Assembly: GCA_018993155.1 (NCBI GenBank)
Contig: JAGKSX010000117.1
Span: 1-34,103 of the forward strand
Length of the DNA stretch: 34,103 nucleotides
Direction: 5' to 3'
DNA from: Hydrogenophaga sp.
Lineage (GTDB): Bacteria > Pseudomonadota > Gammaproteobacteria > Burkholderiales > Burkholderiaceae_C
Shown: piece after piece, positions 15,326-23,336 of the stretch
Numbering within the stretch: the stretch's first letter is position 1
How the letters are laid out: each line of letters opens with the position of its first letter
Made by a program: the position numbers and the translations under genes
The notes under the pieces: generated by a model
Database searches by the model: none
Seen by the model: the letters and a program-made list of their open reading frames with translations, nothing else
What the model was told of the DNA's origin: nothing

Positions 15326-16381
15326 ATGTCAGGCAACGTTGTCACACTGCTGGATCCCGCGCAGCTGCCGGCTCGTTTCGAGTCGGTCGAGGCGCTGGAG
15401 GAATTTCTGTCGCGGCCGAGCCAGGCCCTGATCGACGACCTCGCGCAGGTGGACGGCGACATCATGATCCTGGGCGTGGCCGGCAAGATGGGCCCCACGC
15501 TCGCGCGCCTGGCCAAGAACGCCGCGCCGCACAAGCGCGTGATCGGCGTGGCCCGCTTCAGCGACCCCGCCGTGCGCCAGCGCATGGAAGCCTGGGGCAT
15601 CGAGACCATCGCCGCCGACCTGCTGGACCGCGCCGCCATCGAAGCGCTGCCGCGCGTGCCCAACATCATCTTCGCGGCCGGCCACAAGTTCGGCGCCAAG
15701 GACAACCAGGCCCTGACCTGGGCCATGAACACGCACGTGCCGGCCCTGGTGGCCGACACCTTCCGCGAGTCGCGCATCGTCGGCTTCTCCACCGGCAACA
15801 TCTACCCGCTGACCACGGTGGGCCGCCAGGGCGCGAGCGAGAAGACGCCGCCCGCACCGCTGGGCGAGTACGCGCAGTCGTGCATCGGGCGCGAGCGCAT
15901 GTTCGAGTATTTCTCGGGCCAGCACGGCACGCCGGGCCGCATCTTCCGGCTCAACTACGCGATCGACATGCGCTACGGCGTGCTGTACGACATCGCTTCC
16001 AAGGTGCACCGCGGCGAGACGGTGGACGTGACCATGGGCCACGTGAACGTGATCTGGCAGGGCGACGCGAACGCGCAGGTGCTGCGCTGCCTGCGCCACT
16101 GCACGGTGCCGTCCACGCCGGTGAACTGCACCGGGCCCGAAACCCTGTCGGTGCGCTGGCTGGTGGACGAGTTCGCCGCGCGCCTGGGCGTGAAGGCGCA
16201 GGTGAGTGGCCAGGAGGCGGCCACCGCGCTGCTGTCGGACACCACGCTGGCGGGCAAGCTGTTCGGTTACCCGCTGGTGCCGCTGGGCGCCATGCTCGAC
16301 TGGGTGGCCGACTGGGTCAAGCGCGAGCAGCCGGCGCACGGCAAGCCGACGAAGTTCGAGGTCCGGGATGGCGCCTTCTGA
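15326..16381 (+). CDS. Atypical extended SDR (NAD-dependent epimerase/dehydratase-like), YxxxK changed to YxxxC
   Basis: The 351-residue product has the Rossmann nucleotide site GVAGKMGP (about residues 50-57) and a Ser155 region (FSTGNIYP) as in nucleotide-sugar epimerases and dehydratases. The catalytic tetrad is incomplete: the YxxxK motif reads Tyr182-AQS-Cys186, so the lysine is missing. Either the family uses different chemistry or it is a specialised subgroup. ATG 15326 is preferred over ATG 15321 because AAAGGG at 15313-15318 is better spaced and the frame gives the natural protein. It is first in the TetR-controlled operon and overlaps the GNAT gene by 14 bp. A sugar-like substrate is an inference. 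Confidence 0.88.
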   Translation: MSGNVVTLLDPAQLPARFESVEALEEFLSRPSQALIDDLAQVDGDIMILGVAGKMGPTLARLAKNAAPHKRVIGVARFSDPAVRQRMEAWGIETIAADLLDRAAIEALPRVPNIIFAAGHKFGAKDNQALTWAMNTHVPALVADTFRESRIVGFSTGNIYPLTTVGRQGASEKTPPAPLGEYAQSCIGRERMFEYFSGQHGTPGRIFRLNYAIDMRYGVLYDIASKVHRGETVDVTMGHVNVIWQGDANAQVLRCLRHCTVPSTPVNCTGPETLSVRWLVDEFAARLGVKAQVSGQEAATALLSDTTLAGKLFGYPLVPLGAMLDWVADWVKREQPAHGKPTKFEVRDGAF

Positions 16382-17204
16382 GGCACTGACTTCGGTCACC
16401 CTCGGTCCGGCCGATGTGCCGGACGGTCTCGCGCTCTCGGATGCGGCGGGCTGGAACCAGACCGCCGACGACTGGCGCCTGTTCGCCACGCAGGGCCGGG
16501 TCTTCGGCCTGCGCGACGGTGACGCGGGCCCGCTGGTGGCCACGGCCGCCGCGCTGCCGTATGACGGTGGCATCGGCTGGGTGTCGATGGTGCTGGTGAA
16601 CCCGGCCTGGCGGCACCAGGGCCTGGCCACCGCGCTGATGGCGCGCTGCGTGGCGCACCTGCGCTCGCTCGGCGCCACGCCGGTGCTGGACGCCACGCCC
16701 GCCGGCCAGCAGGCCTACCTGCGCATCGGTTTCGAAGACGGTTTTGCGCTCGCGCGCTGGGAAGGCACGGTCGCCGCCACCGGGGCGCGCGCCGCCGCGC
16801 CGCCGGCCGATGCGGCCGTGGTGTCGGCGCTCGACGCGCAGGCCAACGGCTGCGGCCGGGGTTTTCTGCTGGCCGATTTCTTGCAGCGCTCCGGCACGCG
16901 CGTGGGCCTGTCGCCAGCGCGCACCGGTTTTGTGATCGCCCGCGAAGGGCGCCGCGCCACACAGATCGGCCCGCTGGTGGCCGACGACGAAAGCGCCGCG
17001 CTCTCGCTGCTGCAGGCCGCATTGGCCGGTGTCGGCGGCCGCGTGTTCCTTGATGTGCCCGAACGCTGGGCCGCGTTGCGCGCCTGGCTGGAGCAGGCCG
17101 GTTTCGTGCGCCAGCGCTCGTTCGTGCGCATGTCGCTCGGCGCGGCCCCCATCGCCTCTGTCAACGACCGGCTGTTTGTTCTGGCCGGTCCCGAATTTGG
17201 TTGA
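16368..17204 (+). CDS. GNAT N-acetyltransferase with Acetyltransf_18-like C-terminal half
   Basis: The 278-residue product has an N-terminal GNAT domain with the acetyl-CoA signature WRHQGLATALM near residue 83 and a beta-bulge AYLRIGFED. The C-terminal half, ending with LEQAGFVRQRSFVRM, resembles the YitH/HolE Acetyltransf_18 domain that commonly follows a GNAT core. ATG 16368 lies 14 bp inside the preceding gene, so translation is coupled. GNATs transfer acetyl groups to amines; placed in a catabolic operon it may acetylate an amino intermediate or detoxify the substrate. The exact acceptor is unknown. Confidence 0.87.
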   Translation: MAPSEALTSVTLGPADVPDGLALSDAAGWNQTADDWRLFATQGRVFGLRDGDAGPLVATAAALPYDGGIGWVSMVLVNPAWRHQGLATALMARCVAHLRSLGATPVLDATPAGQQAYLRIGFEDGFALARWEGTVAATGARAAAPPADAAVVSALDAQANGCGRGFLLADFLQRSGTRVGLSPARTGFVIAREGRRATQIGPLVADDESAALSLLQAALAGVGGRVFLDVPERWAALRAWLEQAGFVRQRSFVRMSLGAAPIASVNDRLFVLAGPEFG

Positions 17205-17207
17205 ACC

Positions 17208-18272
17208 ATGAGCCTCACTGCTTCTCAAGTCGAACACACCCGCGCGCTGCTGCGCCGGGGCCTGGCCATTCCGGCGCACCCGCTCGCGCTCAACGCGCAG
17301 CGCCAGCTCGACGTGCGCCGCCAGCGCGCGCTGAGCCGCTACTACCTCGACGCCGGCGCCGGCGGCCTGGCCGTGGGCGTGCACACCACGCAGTTCGCCA
17401 TTCGCGAGGTGGGCCTGTATGAAGAGGTGCTGCGCCTGGCGATGGAGACCGCGCGCGCCTGGGTCGAACCCAGCCGCGAGCTCGCCATGGTGGCTGGTGT
17501 GTGTGGCCGCACCGAACAGGCCGTGGCCGAAGCGACACTCGCGCGCGGCCTGGGCTACAACGCCGGCCTGCTGAGCCTGGCCGCGATGAAGGGCCAGAGC
17601 GAGGACGCGCTGATCGCCCACTGCGAGGCGGTGGCGCAAGAGATCCCGCTGATCGGCTTCTACCTGCAGCCCGCCGTGGGCGGCATGAACCTGAGCGCCG
17701 CGTTCTGGGCCCGCTTCGCCGCGATTCCCAACGTGGTGGCGATCAAGGTCGCGCCCTTCCACCGCTACCGCACGCTCGACGTGGTGCGCGGCGTGGTGGA
17801 GGCGCGCGCCGAAGAGCGCGTGACGCTCTACACCGGCAACGACGACCACATCGTGCTCGACCTCGTCACCCCCTTCACCGTGCCGCGCGACGGACAGCCG
17901 GTGACGGTGCGCTTCCGCGGCGGCCTGCTCGGCCACTGGTCGGTGTGGACCTCGGGCGCGGTGCGCATGCTGGAGCTGTGCAAGTCGGCGGCCAAGGGTT
18001 CGGTGGTGACGGCCGAGATGCTGGCGCTGGACAGCCGCGTGACCGACTGCAACAGCGCCTTCTTCGACGTGGCCAACGACTTCCACGGCTGCATCGCCGG
18101 CTGCCATGAGATCCTGCGCCGCCAGGGCCTGCTCGAAGGCATCTGGTGCCTGGACCCGAACGAAGGCCTGAGCCCGGGCCAGAAGGAAGAGATCGACCGC
18201 GTGTGCGCCGAGCACGGCGACCTGGCCGACGACGCCTTCGTGAAGGCCGGCCTGAGCCGCTGGCTCGCGTGA
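17208..18272 (+). CDS. Dihydrodipicolinate-synthase-family (DapA-like) lyase or dehydratase
   Basis: The 354-residue product is a class I aldolase-type TIM barrel of the DapA/KDG-aldolase/keto-deoxyglucarate-dehydratase family. The Schiff-base lysine is Lys180 in NVVAIKVAPF, and the preceding YLQPAVGG carries the family Tyr. It is about 50 residues longer than typical DapA enzymes (near 290-300), with extra sequence at both ends, so lysine biosynthesis is unlikely. Family members cleave or dehydrate 2-keto acids, which fits a step after the operon's enolase-superfamily enzyme. The start follows the GNAT stop by 3 bases. Confidence 0.9.
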   Translation: MSLTASQVEHTRALLRRGLAIPAHPLALNAQRQLDVRRQRALSRYYLDAGAGGLAVGVHTTQFAIREVGLYEEVLRLAMETARAWVEPSRELAMVAGVCGRTEQAVAEATLARGLGYNAGLLSLAAMKGQSEDALIAHCEAVAQEIPLIGFYLQPAVGGMNLSAAFWARFAAIPNVVAIKVAPFHRYRTLDVVRGVVEARAEERVTLYTGNDDHIVLDLVTPFTVPRDGQPVTVRFRGGLLGHWSVWTSGAVRMLELCKSAAKGSVVTAEMLALDSRVTDCNSAFFDVANDFHGCIAGCHEILRRQGLLEGIWCLDPNEGLSPGQKEEIDRVCAEHGDLADDAFVKAGLSRWLA

Positions 18273-18291
18273 CGGAAAGAAGAAAGCCACC

Positions 18292-19068
18292 ATGACGCAA
18301 AACAGAATCGCCCGCTGGACCGCCCACTACCTGCCCGCCATCGGCCTGTTCGTGGGCTTCATCGTGCTGTGGCAGCTCGCGGTGTCGGTGTTCGGCATCC
18401 GCGAATACCTGCTGCCCAGCCCGTACTCGGTGTGGCAGGCCATGCTGAGCGACGAGATCCCCTGGTTCAGCCACGCGTGGATCACCGGCGTGGAAATCCT
18501 CGGCGCCTTCGTGCTGGCCGGTGTGGCCGGCGTGATGCTGGGCATGGCCATCGCGTGGTCGCAAGGCATCTCGCGCGCGCTCACGCCGTTCCTGGTGTTC
18601 GTGAACACGCTGCCCAAGGTGGCGATCGCGCCGCTGTTCCTGATGTGGCTGGGCTACGGCATCCTGCCCAACATGCTGATCGGCGCGCTGATCGGCTTCT
18701 TTCCGGTGGTCATCAACACCGCCGTGGGCCTGACCCAGATCGACCAGGACATGGTGGACCTGGGCCGCGTGTTCAGCGCGCCCAAGTGGAAGGTGTTCAT
18801 GAAGATCCGCATCCCCAACGCCTACCCCTATATCCTGAGCGCGCTCAAGGTCACCGCCACCTCGGCCGTGGTGGGCGCGGTGGTGGGCGAGTTCGTGGCC
18901 TCGCAGAAGGGCCTGGGCTACGTGATCATCACCACGCAGAGCAGCATGAACACGCCGGCCGCGTTCGCCGCGCTGGTGTGGATCTCGGTGCTGGGCCTGC
19001 TGCTGTACGGCCTGGTGGCCTTGCTCTCGCGCTTGCTCGCGCCCTGGGCCGAAGAGGCGCCGCGTTGA
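18292..19068 (+). CDS. ABC transporter permease (NMT1/taurine-type)
   Basis: The 258-residue product is a six-helix inner-membrane permease of the BPD_transp_1 family. Hydrophobic segments are visible from residue 13 onward, and the EAA loop that contacts the ATPase is at about 150-175 (MVDLGRVFSAPKWKVF ... KIRIPNAYP). Its closest kinds are the SsuC/TauC/ThiX permeases that serve NMT1-type receptors. It is followed by its receptor and ATPase genes, so a complete importer is encoded. AAAG precedes the ATG by a few bases. Confidence 0.93.
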   Translation: MTQNRIARWTAHYLPAIGLFVGFIVLWQLAVSVFGIREYLLPSPYSVWQAMLSDEIPWFSHAWITGVEILGAFVLAGVAGVMLGMAIAWSQGISRALTPFLVFVNTLPKVAIAPLFLMWLGYGILPNMLIGALIGFFPVVINTAVGLTQIDQDMVDLGRVFSAPKWKVFMKIRIPNAYPYILSALKVTATSAVVGAVVGEFVASQKGLGYVIITTQSSMNTPAAFAALVWISVLGLLLYGLVALLSRLLAPWAEEAPR

Positions 19069-19117
19069 ATCCCTCCCCCGTTCTCCTCCCCCACCCGTCC
19101 TCCGAAAGGAAAGCACC

Positions 19118-20134
19118 ATGACTCCCAGGATCGCCGTTCCCGCCGCCGCCGTCTGTGCGGCCCTTTTTGCGTTGCTGCCGGCCACGGCCTCGGCCCAGGC
19201 CAAGGAGAAATTCACCTTCGCGCTCAACTGGTTCGCCGTGGGCGACCACGCCGCCTACTGGGTGGCGCTGGACAGGGGCTACTACGCGCAGCGCGGCCTG
19301 GACGTGACGCTGGAAAACTCCAAGGGCTCGGGCGACTCCATCGCCAAGGTGGACACCAACCGCGCCGACGCCGGCCTGGCCGATGCGGTGCCGGTGATCT
19401 CGGCCGCCTCGCGCGGTGCGCGCGTGAAGATGGTGGGCATGGTGTTCGACAAGACGCCCATGACCTTCTTCAGCCACGCCGACGCGCCGCTGCTCAAGCC
19501 CAAGGACCTCGAAGGCAAGACCGTGGCCGCACCCGCCGGTGACAGCCAGCGCCTGGCCTTCCCCGCCTTCGCGCGCCTGAACCAGATCGACCCGAACAAG
19601 GTGAGCTGGGTGAACATCGAGCCCACCGCCAAGGTCGCCTCCATCGCCGAGAAACGCGTGGACGGCGTGGCCGACTACACCACCGGCCAGCCCTTCTACG
19701 ACAAGGCCATGGGCCCGGGCAAGGCGGTGCGCCTGCAGTGGGCCGACTACGGTTTCGACCTCTACGCCATGTCCATCATCGCGGGCGAGAAGACCATGGC
19801 CGACAAGCCCAAGCAACTCAAGGCCTTCCTCGAAGCCTCGTACATGGGCTGGCGCGACGTGATGGCCAACCCCAAGGAAGCGCTGGCCATCTTCAAGAAG
19901 CGCGTGCCCGAGATCGACGTGGCCATCATCGAAGCCAACATGATGATGGGCTTCGACCTCATGCGCACCAAGGGCTACGCCGACAACGGCATCGGCTGGA
20001 TCGACGAGAAGAAGATGTGCGCCTCCACCGACATCGTCAACACCTACATGGGCCTGCCCAAGAAGGTGGAGTGCAAGTCGGTGTTCAGCAGCGAGTTCTT
20101 CACCAAGGTGGCGATGCCGCTGCCGGTCAAGTAA
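19118..20134 (+). CDS. NMT1/THI5-type ABC transporter substrate-binding protein
   Basis: The 338-residue product has a signal peptide (likely cleavage after ASA near residue 25) and then the NMT1/THI5-like receptor fold: FALNWFAVGDHAAYWVALDRGYY near residue 35, a phosphate-like loop with GSGDSIAKVDTNRADAG, and a long C-terminal domain. Such receptors bind pyrimidines, taurine, alkanesulfonates or other small heteroatom-rich compounds. A good ribosome site (AAAGGAAAG) precedes the ATG. It is placed between the permease and the ATPase gene, completing a canonical three-part importer. The ligand is unknown. Confidence 0.92.
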   Translation: MTPRIAVPAAAVCAALFALLPATASAQAKEKFTFALNWFAVGDHAAYWVALDRGYYAQRGLDVTLENSKGSGDSIAKVDTNRADAGLADAVPVISAASRGARVKMVGMVFDKTPMTFFSHADAPLLKPKDLEGKTVAAPAGDSQRLAFPAFARLNQIDPNKVSWVNIEPTAKVASIAEKRVDGVADYTTGQPFYDKAMGPGKAVRLQWADYGFDLYAMSIIAGEKTMADKPKQLKAFLEASYMGWRDVMANPKEALAIFKKRVPEIDVAIIEANMMMGFDLMRTKGYADNGIGWIDEKKMCASTDIVNTYMGLPKKVECKSVFSSEFFTKVAMPLPVK

Positions 20135-20157
20135 GAAGAAACGAAGAAACGGACCAG

Positions 20158-21006
20158 ATGAGCCCAGCAGCAGACAAAACGGATGGCGCGGCCTCGGGCC
20201 GCGTCCTCATCGAGGTGGACCATGCCGGCATGATCTACCAGGCCGAGAGCGGCCCGGTGGAGGCCTTGCGCGACATTTCGCTGCAGATCCGCGAAGGCGA
20301 GTTCGTGGCGCTGGTCGGCCCCAGCGGCTGCGGCAAGTCCACGCTGATGCGCGCCATCGCCGGCCTGCGCCCCGTCACCAGCGGGCGCATCCTGGTCGAC
20401 GGCGTGCCGGTGAACCAGCCCATTCCCAAGGTGGGCATGGTGTTCCAGGCCGCGCTGCTGCTCAAGTGGCGCTCGGTGCTCGACAACGTGCTGCTGCCGG
20501 TGGAACTCTCCGGCGGCAACCCCGCGCAGTACCGCGAGCGCGCGCACGCGCTGCTCAAGATGGTGGGCCTGGGCGACTTCGCCAACAAGCGGCCCGGCGA
20601 ACTCTCGGGCGGCATGCAGCAGCGCGCCTCGCTCTGCCGCGCGCTCATCCTGGACCCGCCCATCCTGCTGATGGACGAGCCCTTCGGCGCGCTCGACGCC
20701 ATGACGCGCGACGAGATGAACATCGAACTGCTGCGCATCTGGGGCGAGAGCAGCAGCGGCGGGCAGCGCAAGACCATCGTGTTCGTCACGCACTCGATCC
20801 CCGAGGCCGTGTTCCTGGCCGACCGCGTGGTGGTGATGTCGCCGCGCCCGGGACGCGTGGCCAACATCCGCGAGGTGGACATCGCGCGCCCGCGCACCGC
20901 CGAGACGCGCGCCGACCCGGCGCTGGGCCGCATGTCCTTCGAGCTGTACACCGAACTCTCGGGCGCCACCGGCCGGCGCGAGACGCGGGCCGGCCCGCAG
21001 TGGTGA
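20158..21006 (+). CDS. ABC transporter ATP-binding protein
   Basis: The 282-residue product shows all ATPase motifs: Walker A GPSGCGKST (residues 54-62), a Q-loop (VFQAALLL), the signature LSGGMQQRASL near 149, Walker B ILLMDEPFGALD near 169 and the H-loop FVTHSIPEA. It is of the TauB/SsuB class that pairs with NMT1-type receptors and EAA permeases, and it sits on the cytoplasmic face of the importer. The ATG at 20158 is preceded by the short intergenic stretch after the receptor stop. Nothing is missing, so the importer should be functional. Confidence 0.95.
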   Translation: MSPAADKTDGAASGRVLIEVDHAGMIYQAESGPVEALRDISLQIREGEFVALVGPSGCGKSTLMRAIAGLRPVTSGRILVDGVPVNQPIPKVGMVFQAALLLKWRSVLDNVLLPVELSGGNPAQYRERAHALLKMVGLGDFANKRPGELSGGMQQRASLCRALILDPPILLMDEPFGALDAMTRDEMNIELLRIWGESSSGGQRKTIVFVTHSIPEAVFLADRVVVMSPRPGRVANIREVDIARPRTAETRADPALGRMSFELYTELSGATGRRETRAGPQW

Positions 21007-21043
21007 GCCTTCGCCACCGCCCGCGCGGCTGAAAGGGCGGCCC

Positions 21044-21865
21044 GTGCGCATCGCCCTGTGCAACGAGGTGCTGGCGCCGCTGCCGTTCGCCCGCCAGTGC
21101 GAGGTGGCGGCCGCTCTCGGCTACGACGGGCTGGAGATCGCGCCCTTCACGCTGGGCGAGGAACCCTTGTCGAGCGCGCAGCGCAGCGGGTTGCGCCGCG
21201 CGGCGGCGGACGCGGGCATCGAGGTCTCGGGCCTGCACTGGCTGCTGCGGCAACCGGCGGGCCTGTCCATCACCTCGGCCGACACCGCCGTGCGCGCCCG
21301 CACGCTCGACACCATGCGCCACCAGATCGACCTCTGCGCCGACCTCGGCGGCGCGGTGCTGGTGCACGGCTCGCCCGCGCAGCGCCGCCTGCCGCCGGGC
21401 GAGGAAGCCGCCGCGCGCGAGCGCGGCATCGAGGCCTTCGCCGCCGTGGCGGCGCACGCGCAGGCCGCCAGCGTCGTCTACTGCATCGAACCCCTGGCCG
21501 CGCCCGAGGCCGACTTCATCCACACCGTGGCCGAGGCCGCTGCCATCGTGCGCGCCATCGGCCGGCCCGCGCTGCGCACCATGCTCGACTGCTGCGCCGC
21601 CGCGCGCGCCGAGGCCGAGCCCGTGCCCGCCGTGCTCGCGCGCTGGTTGCCCACCGGCCTGCTCGCCCACGTGCAGGTGAACGACCCCAACCTGCGCGGC
21701 CCCGGCCAGGGCGCGCTGGCCTTTGCCGACATCCTGCGCACGCTGCGCCAGCACCGCTACGCCGGCTGGGTGGCGGTGGAGCCCTTCGACTACCAACCCG
21801 ATGGCCCCATGGCCGCAGCCCGCGCCATCGGTTACCTGCGGGGCCTGCTGGAGGCCCTGCATTGA
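21044..21865 (+). CDS. Xylose-isomerase-like TIM barrel (sugar phosphate isomerase/epimerase family)
   Basis: The 273-residue product has the AP_endonuc_2/xylose-isomerase-like layout: LGYDGLEIAPF at the first strands, EVSGLHWLL, GAVLVHGSP and YCIEPLAAPEADF, then LDCCAA and HVQVNDPN with metal-binding Glu, Asp and His positions, ending with GWVAVEPFDYQPDG. The start is GTG 21044 with AAAGGG 7-12 bases before it. Family members isomerise or epimerise keto sugars or sugar acids with a divalent metal. Its position between the importer and the enolase-superfamily gene suggests it acts early or in the middle of the pathway. The substrate is not deducible. Confidence 0.88.
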   Translation: MRIALCNEVLAPLPFARQCEVAAALGYDGLEIAPFTLGEEPLSSAQRSGLRRAAADAGIEVSGLHWLLRQPAGLSITSADTAVRARTLDTMRHQIDLCADLGGAVLVHGSPAQRRLPPGEEAAARERGIEAFAAVAAHAQAASVVYCIEPLAAPEADFIHTVAEAAAIVRAIGRPALRTMLDCCAAARAEAEPVPAVLARWLPTGLLAHVQVNDPNLRGPGQGALAFADILRTLRQHRYAGWVAVEPFDYQPDGPMAAARAIGYLRGLLEALH

Positions 21866-21869
21866 GGAA

Positions 21870-23336
21870 ATGAGCGACATGCCCACTGCCCCCCGCGTCA
21901 AAGTTTTGTCCGTCGAGCGCTTCGAGTCGCCCTACCGGCTGCGCCTGCCGTTCCGCTTCGGCGTCATCACCGTGACCGAAGGCCGCCAGGCCATCGTGCG
22001 CGTGCGCGTGCGCCACGAGAACGGGCACGAAGGCACGGGCTACGCGGCCGAGGCACTGGGCGCCAAGTGGTTCGACAAGAACCCCGCGCTCTCCGATGCG
22101 CAGAACCACGACCAGCTGCGCAAGGCACTGGAGCTCACCACCGAGGCCTACGGCGCGGCGCCCTGGCTCAGCGCCTTCGAGCTGTACGCCCACCACTACC
22201 GCGAGCTGCTGGACGCGGGCGCCGCCTGCGGCCTGAACCCGCTGGTGACCAGCTACGGCCCGGCCCTGATCGACCGCGCCGTGCTCGACGCGCTGTGCGG
22301 CATCGAAGGCCTGAGCTTCTGGCAGGCGATGCAGCACAACCGGCCCGGCATGCGCGCGCACGCCATCGCGCCCGACCTGCAAGGCTTCGCGCTCGCGCCC
22401 TTCCTGCGCGGCCTCACGCCAAAGAGCTCGCTGGCGGTGCGCCACACCGTGGGCCTGCTCGACCCCATCGTGGCGGGCGACCAGGCCGCCGGCACGCGCG
22501 TGAACGACGGCCTGCCTGAAACCCTGGAAGAGGTGGTGGCCGCGTATGGCAACCGTTATTTCAAGCTCAAGGTCTCGGGCCAGGCCGACGCCGACCTGGA
22601 GCGCTTGCGCCGCATCGCCTCCGTGCTCGACCGCTTGCAAGACCCCTACGTGGTCACGCTCGATGGCAACGAGCAGTACGAAAACGCCGAGGCCATCGCC
22701 GCGCTCTGGCAGCGCATGGCCGAAACGCCCGCGTTGCGCCGCCTGTGCGAGGCCACGCTGCTGATCGAGCAACCCATCAAGCGGCAGATGGCGCTGGCCC
22801 AGCCGGTGGCGGCGCTGGCGCGGCACAAGCCCGTGATCATCGACGAGTCCGACGGCGACCTCGACGCCTTCCCCTGCGCCCGCGCGCTGGGCTACACCGG
22901 CGTCTCCACCAAGGCCTGCAAGGGCTTCTACAAATCGGTGCTCAACCTCGCGCGCTGCCGGGTGTGGAACCAGGCCGAGGGCCGCGAGACCTTCTTCATG
23001 TCGGCCGAAGACCTCACCACCCAGCCCGGCATCAGCGTGCAGCAGGACCTCGCGCTGGTCAGCCTGCTCGGCATCACCCACGTGGAGCGCAACGCCCACC
23101 ACTTCATCGACGGTTTCAACGGCCGCCCACCCGCCGAGGCCGAGGCCTACCTGGCCGCGCACCCCGACCTCTACCACCGGCAGGCTGGTGGCGTGCGCCT
23201 GCGCATCGAGCGCGGGCAGCTGGCCCTGGGCTCGCTCGCCGGCGTGGGCTTCGGCTCCGCCGTGGAGCCCGACCTGAGCGGCACCGCCGCCATGCCGCGC
23301 GCCGACTGGCCCCCCCACGCATCGGAGACCCCATGA
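21870..23336 (+). CDS. Enolase-superfamily enzyme (mandelate racemase / muconate lactonizing type)
   Basis: The 488-residue product has the barrel residues of the MR/MLE branch. A KxK pair at Lys232-Lys234 (FKLKV) is the acid/base at strand 2; metal ligands are Asp265 (TLDGNEQY), Glu300 (LLIEQPI) and Asp325 with Glu326 (IIDESDGDL); a lysine pair (Lys348, Lys351) follows at strand 6. The Lys on both sides resembles the MLE and dipeptide-epimerase pattern rather than the His-Asp of mandelate racemase. It is longer than usual (around 400), with insertions in the N-terminal lid. Enzymes of this type abstract a proton next to a carboxylate, leading to dehydration, racemisation or cycloisomerisation. 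The gene is only four bases from the TIM-barrel gene. ATG 21879 is the alternative start. Confidence 0.9.
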   Translation: MSDMPTAPRVKVLSVERFESPYRLRLPFRFGVITVTEGRQAIVRVRVRHENGHEGTGYAAEALGAKWFDKNPALSDAQNHDQLRKALELTTEAYGAAPWLSAFELYAHHYRELLDAGAACGLNPLVTSYGPALIDRAVLDALCGIEGLSFWQAMQHNRPGMRAHAIAPDLQGFALAPFLRGLTPKSSLAVRHTVGLLDPIVAGDQAAGTRVNDGLPETLEEVVAAYGNRYFKLKVSGQADADLERLRRIASVLDRLQDPYVVTLDGNEQYENAEAIAALWQRMAETPALRRLCEATLLIEQPIKRQMALAQPVAALARHKPVIIDESDGDLDAFPCARALGYTGVSTKACKGFYKSVLNLARCRVWNQAEGRETFFMSAEDLTTQPGISVQQDLALVSLLGITHVERNAHHFIDGFNGRPPAEAEAYLAAHPDLYHRQAGGVRLRIERGQLALGSLAGVGFGSAVEPDLSGTAAMPRADWPPHASETP

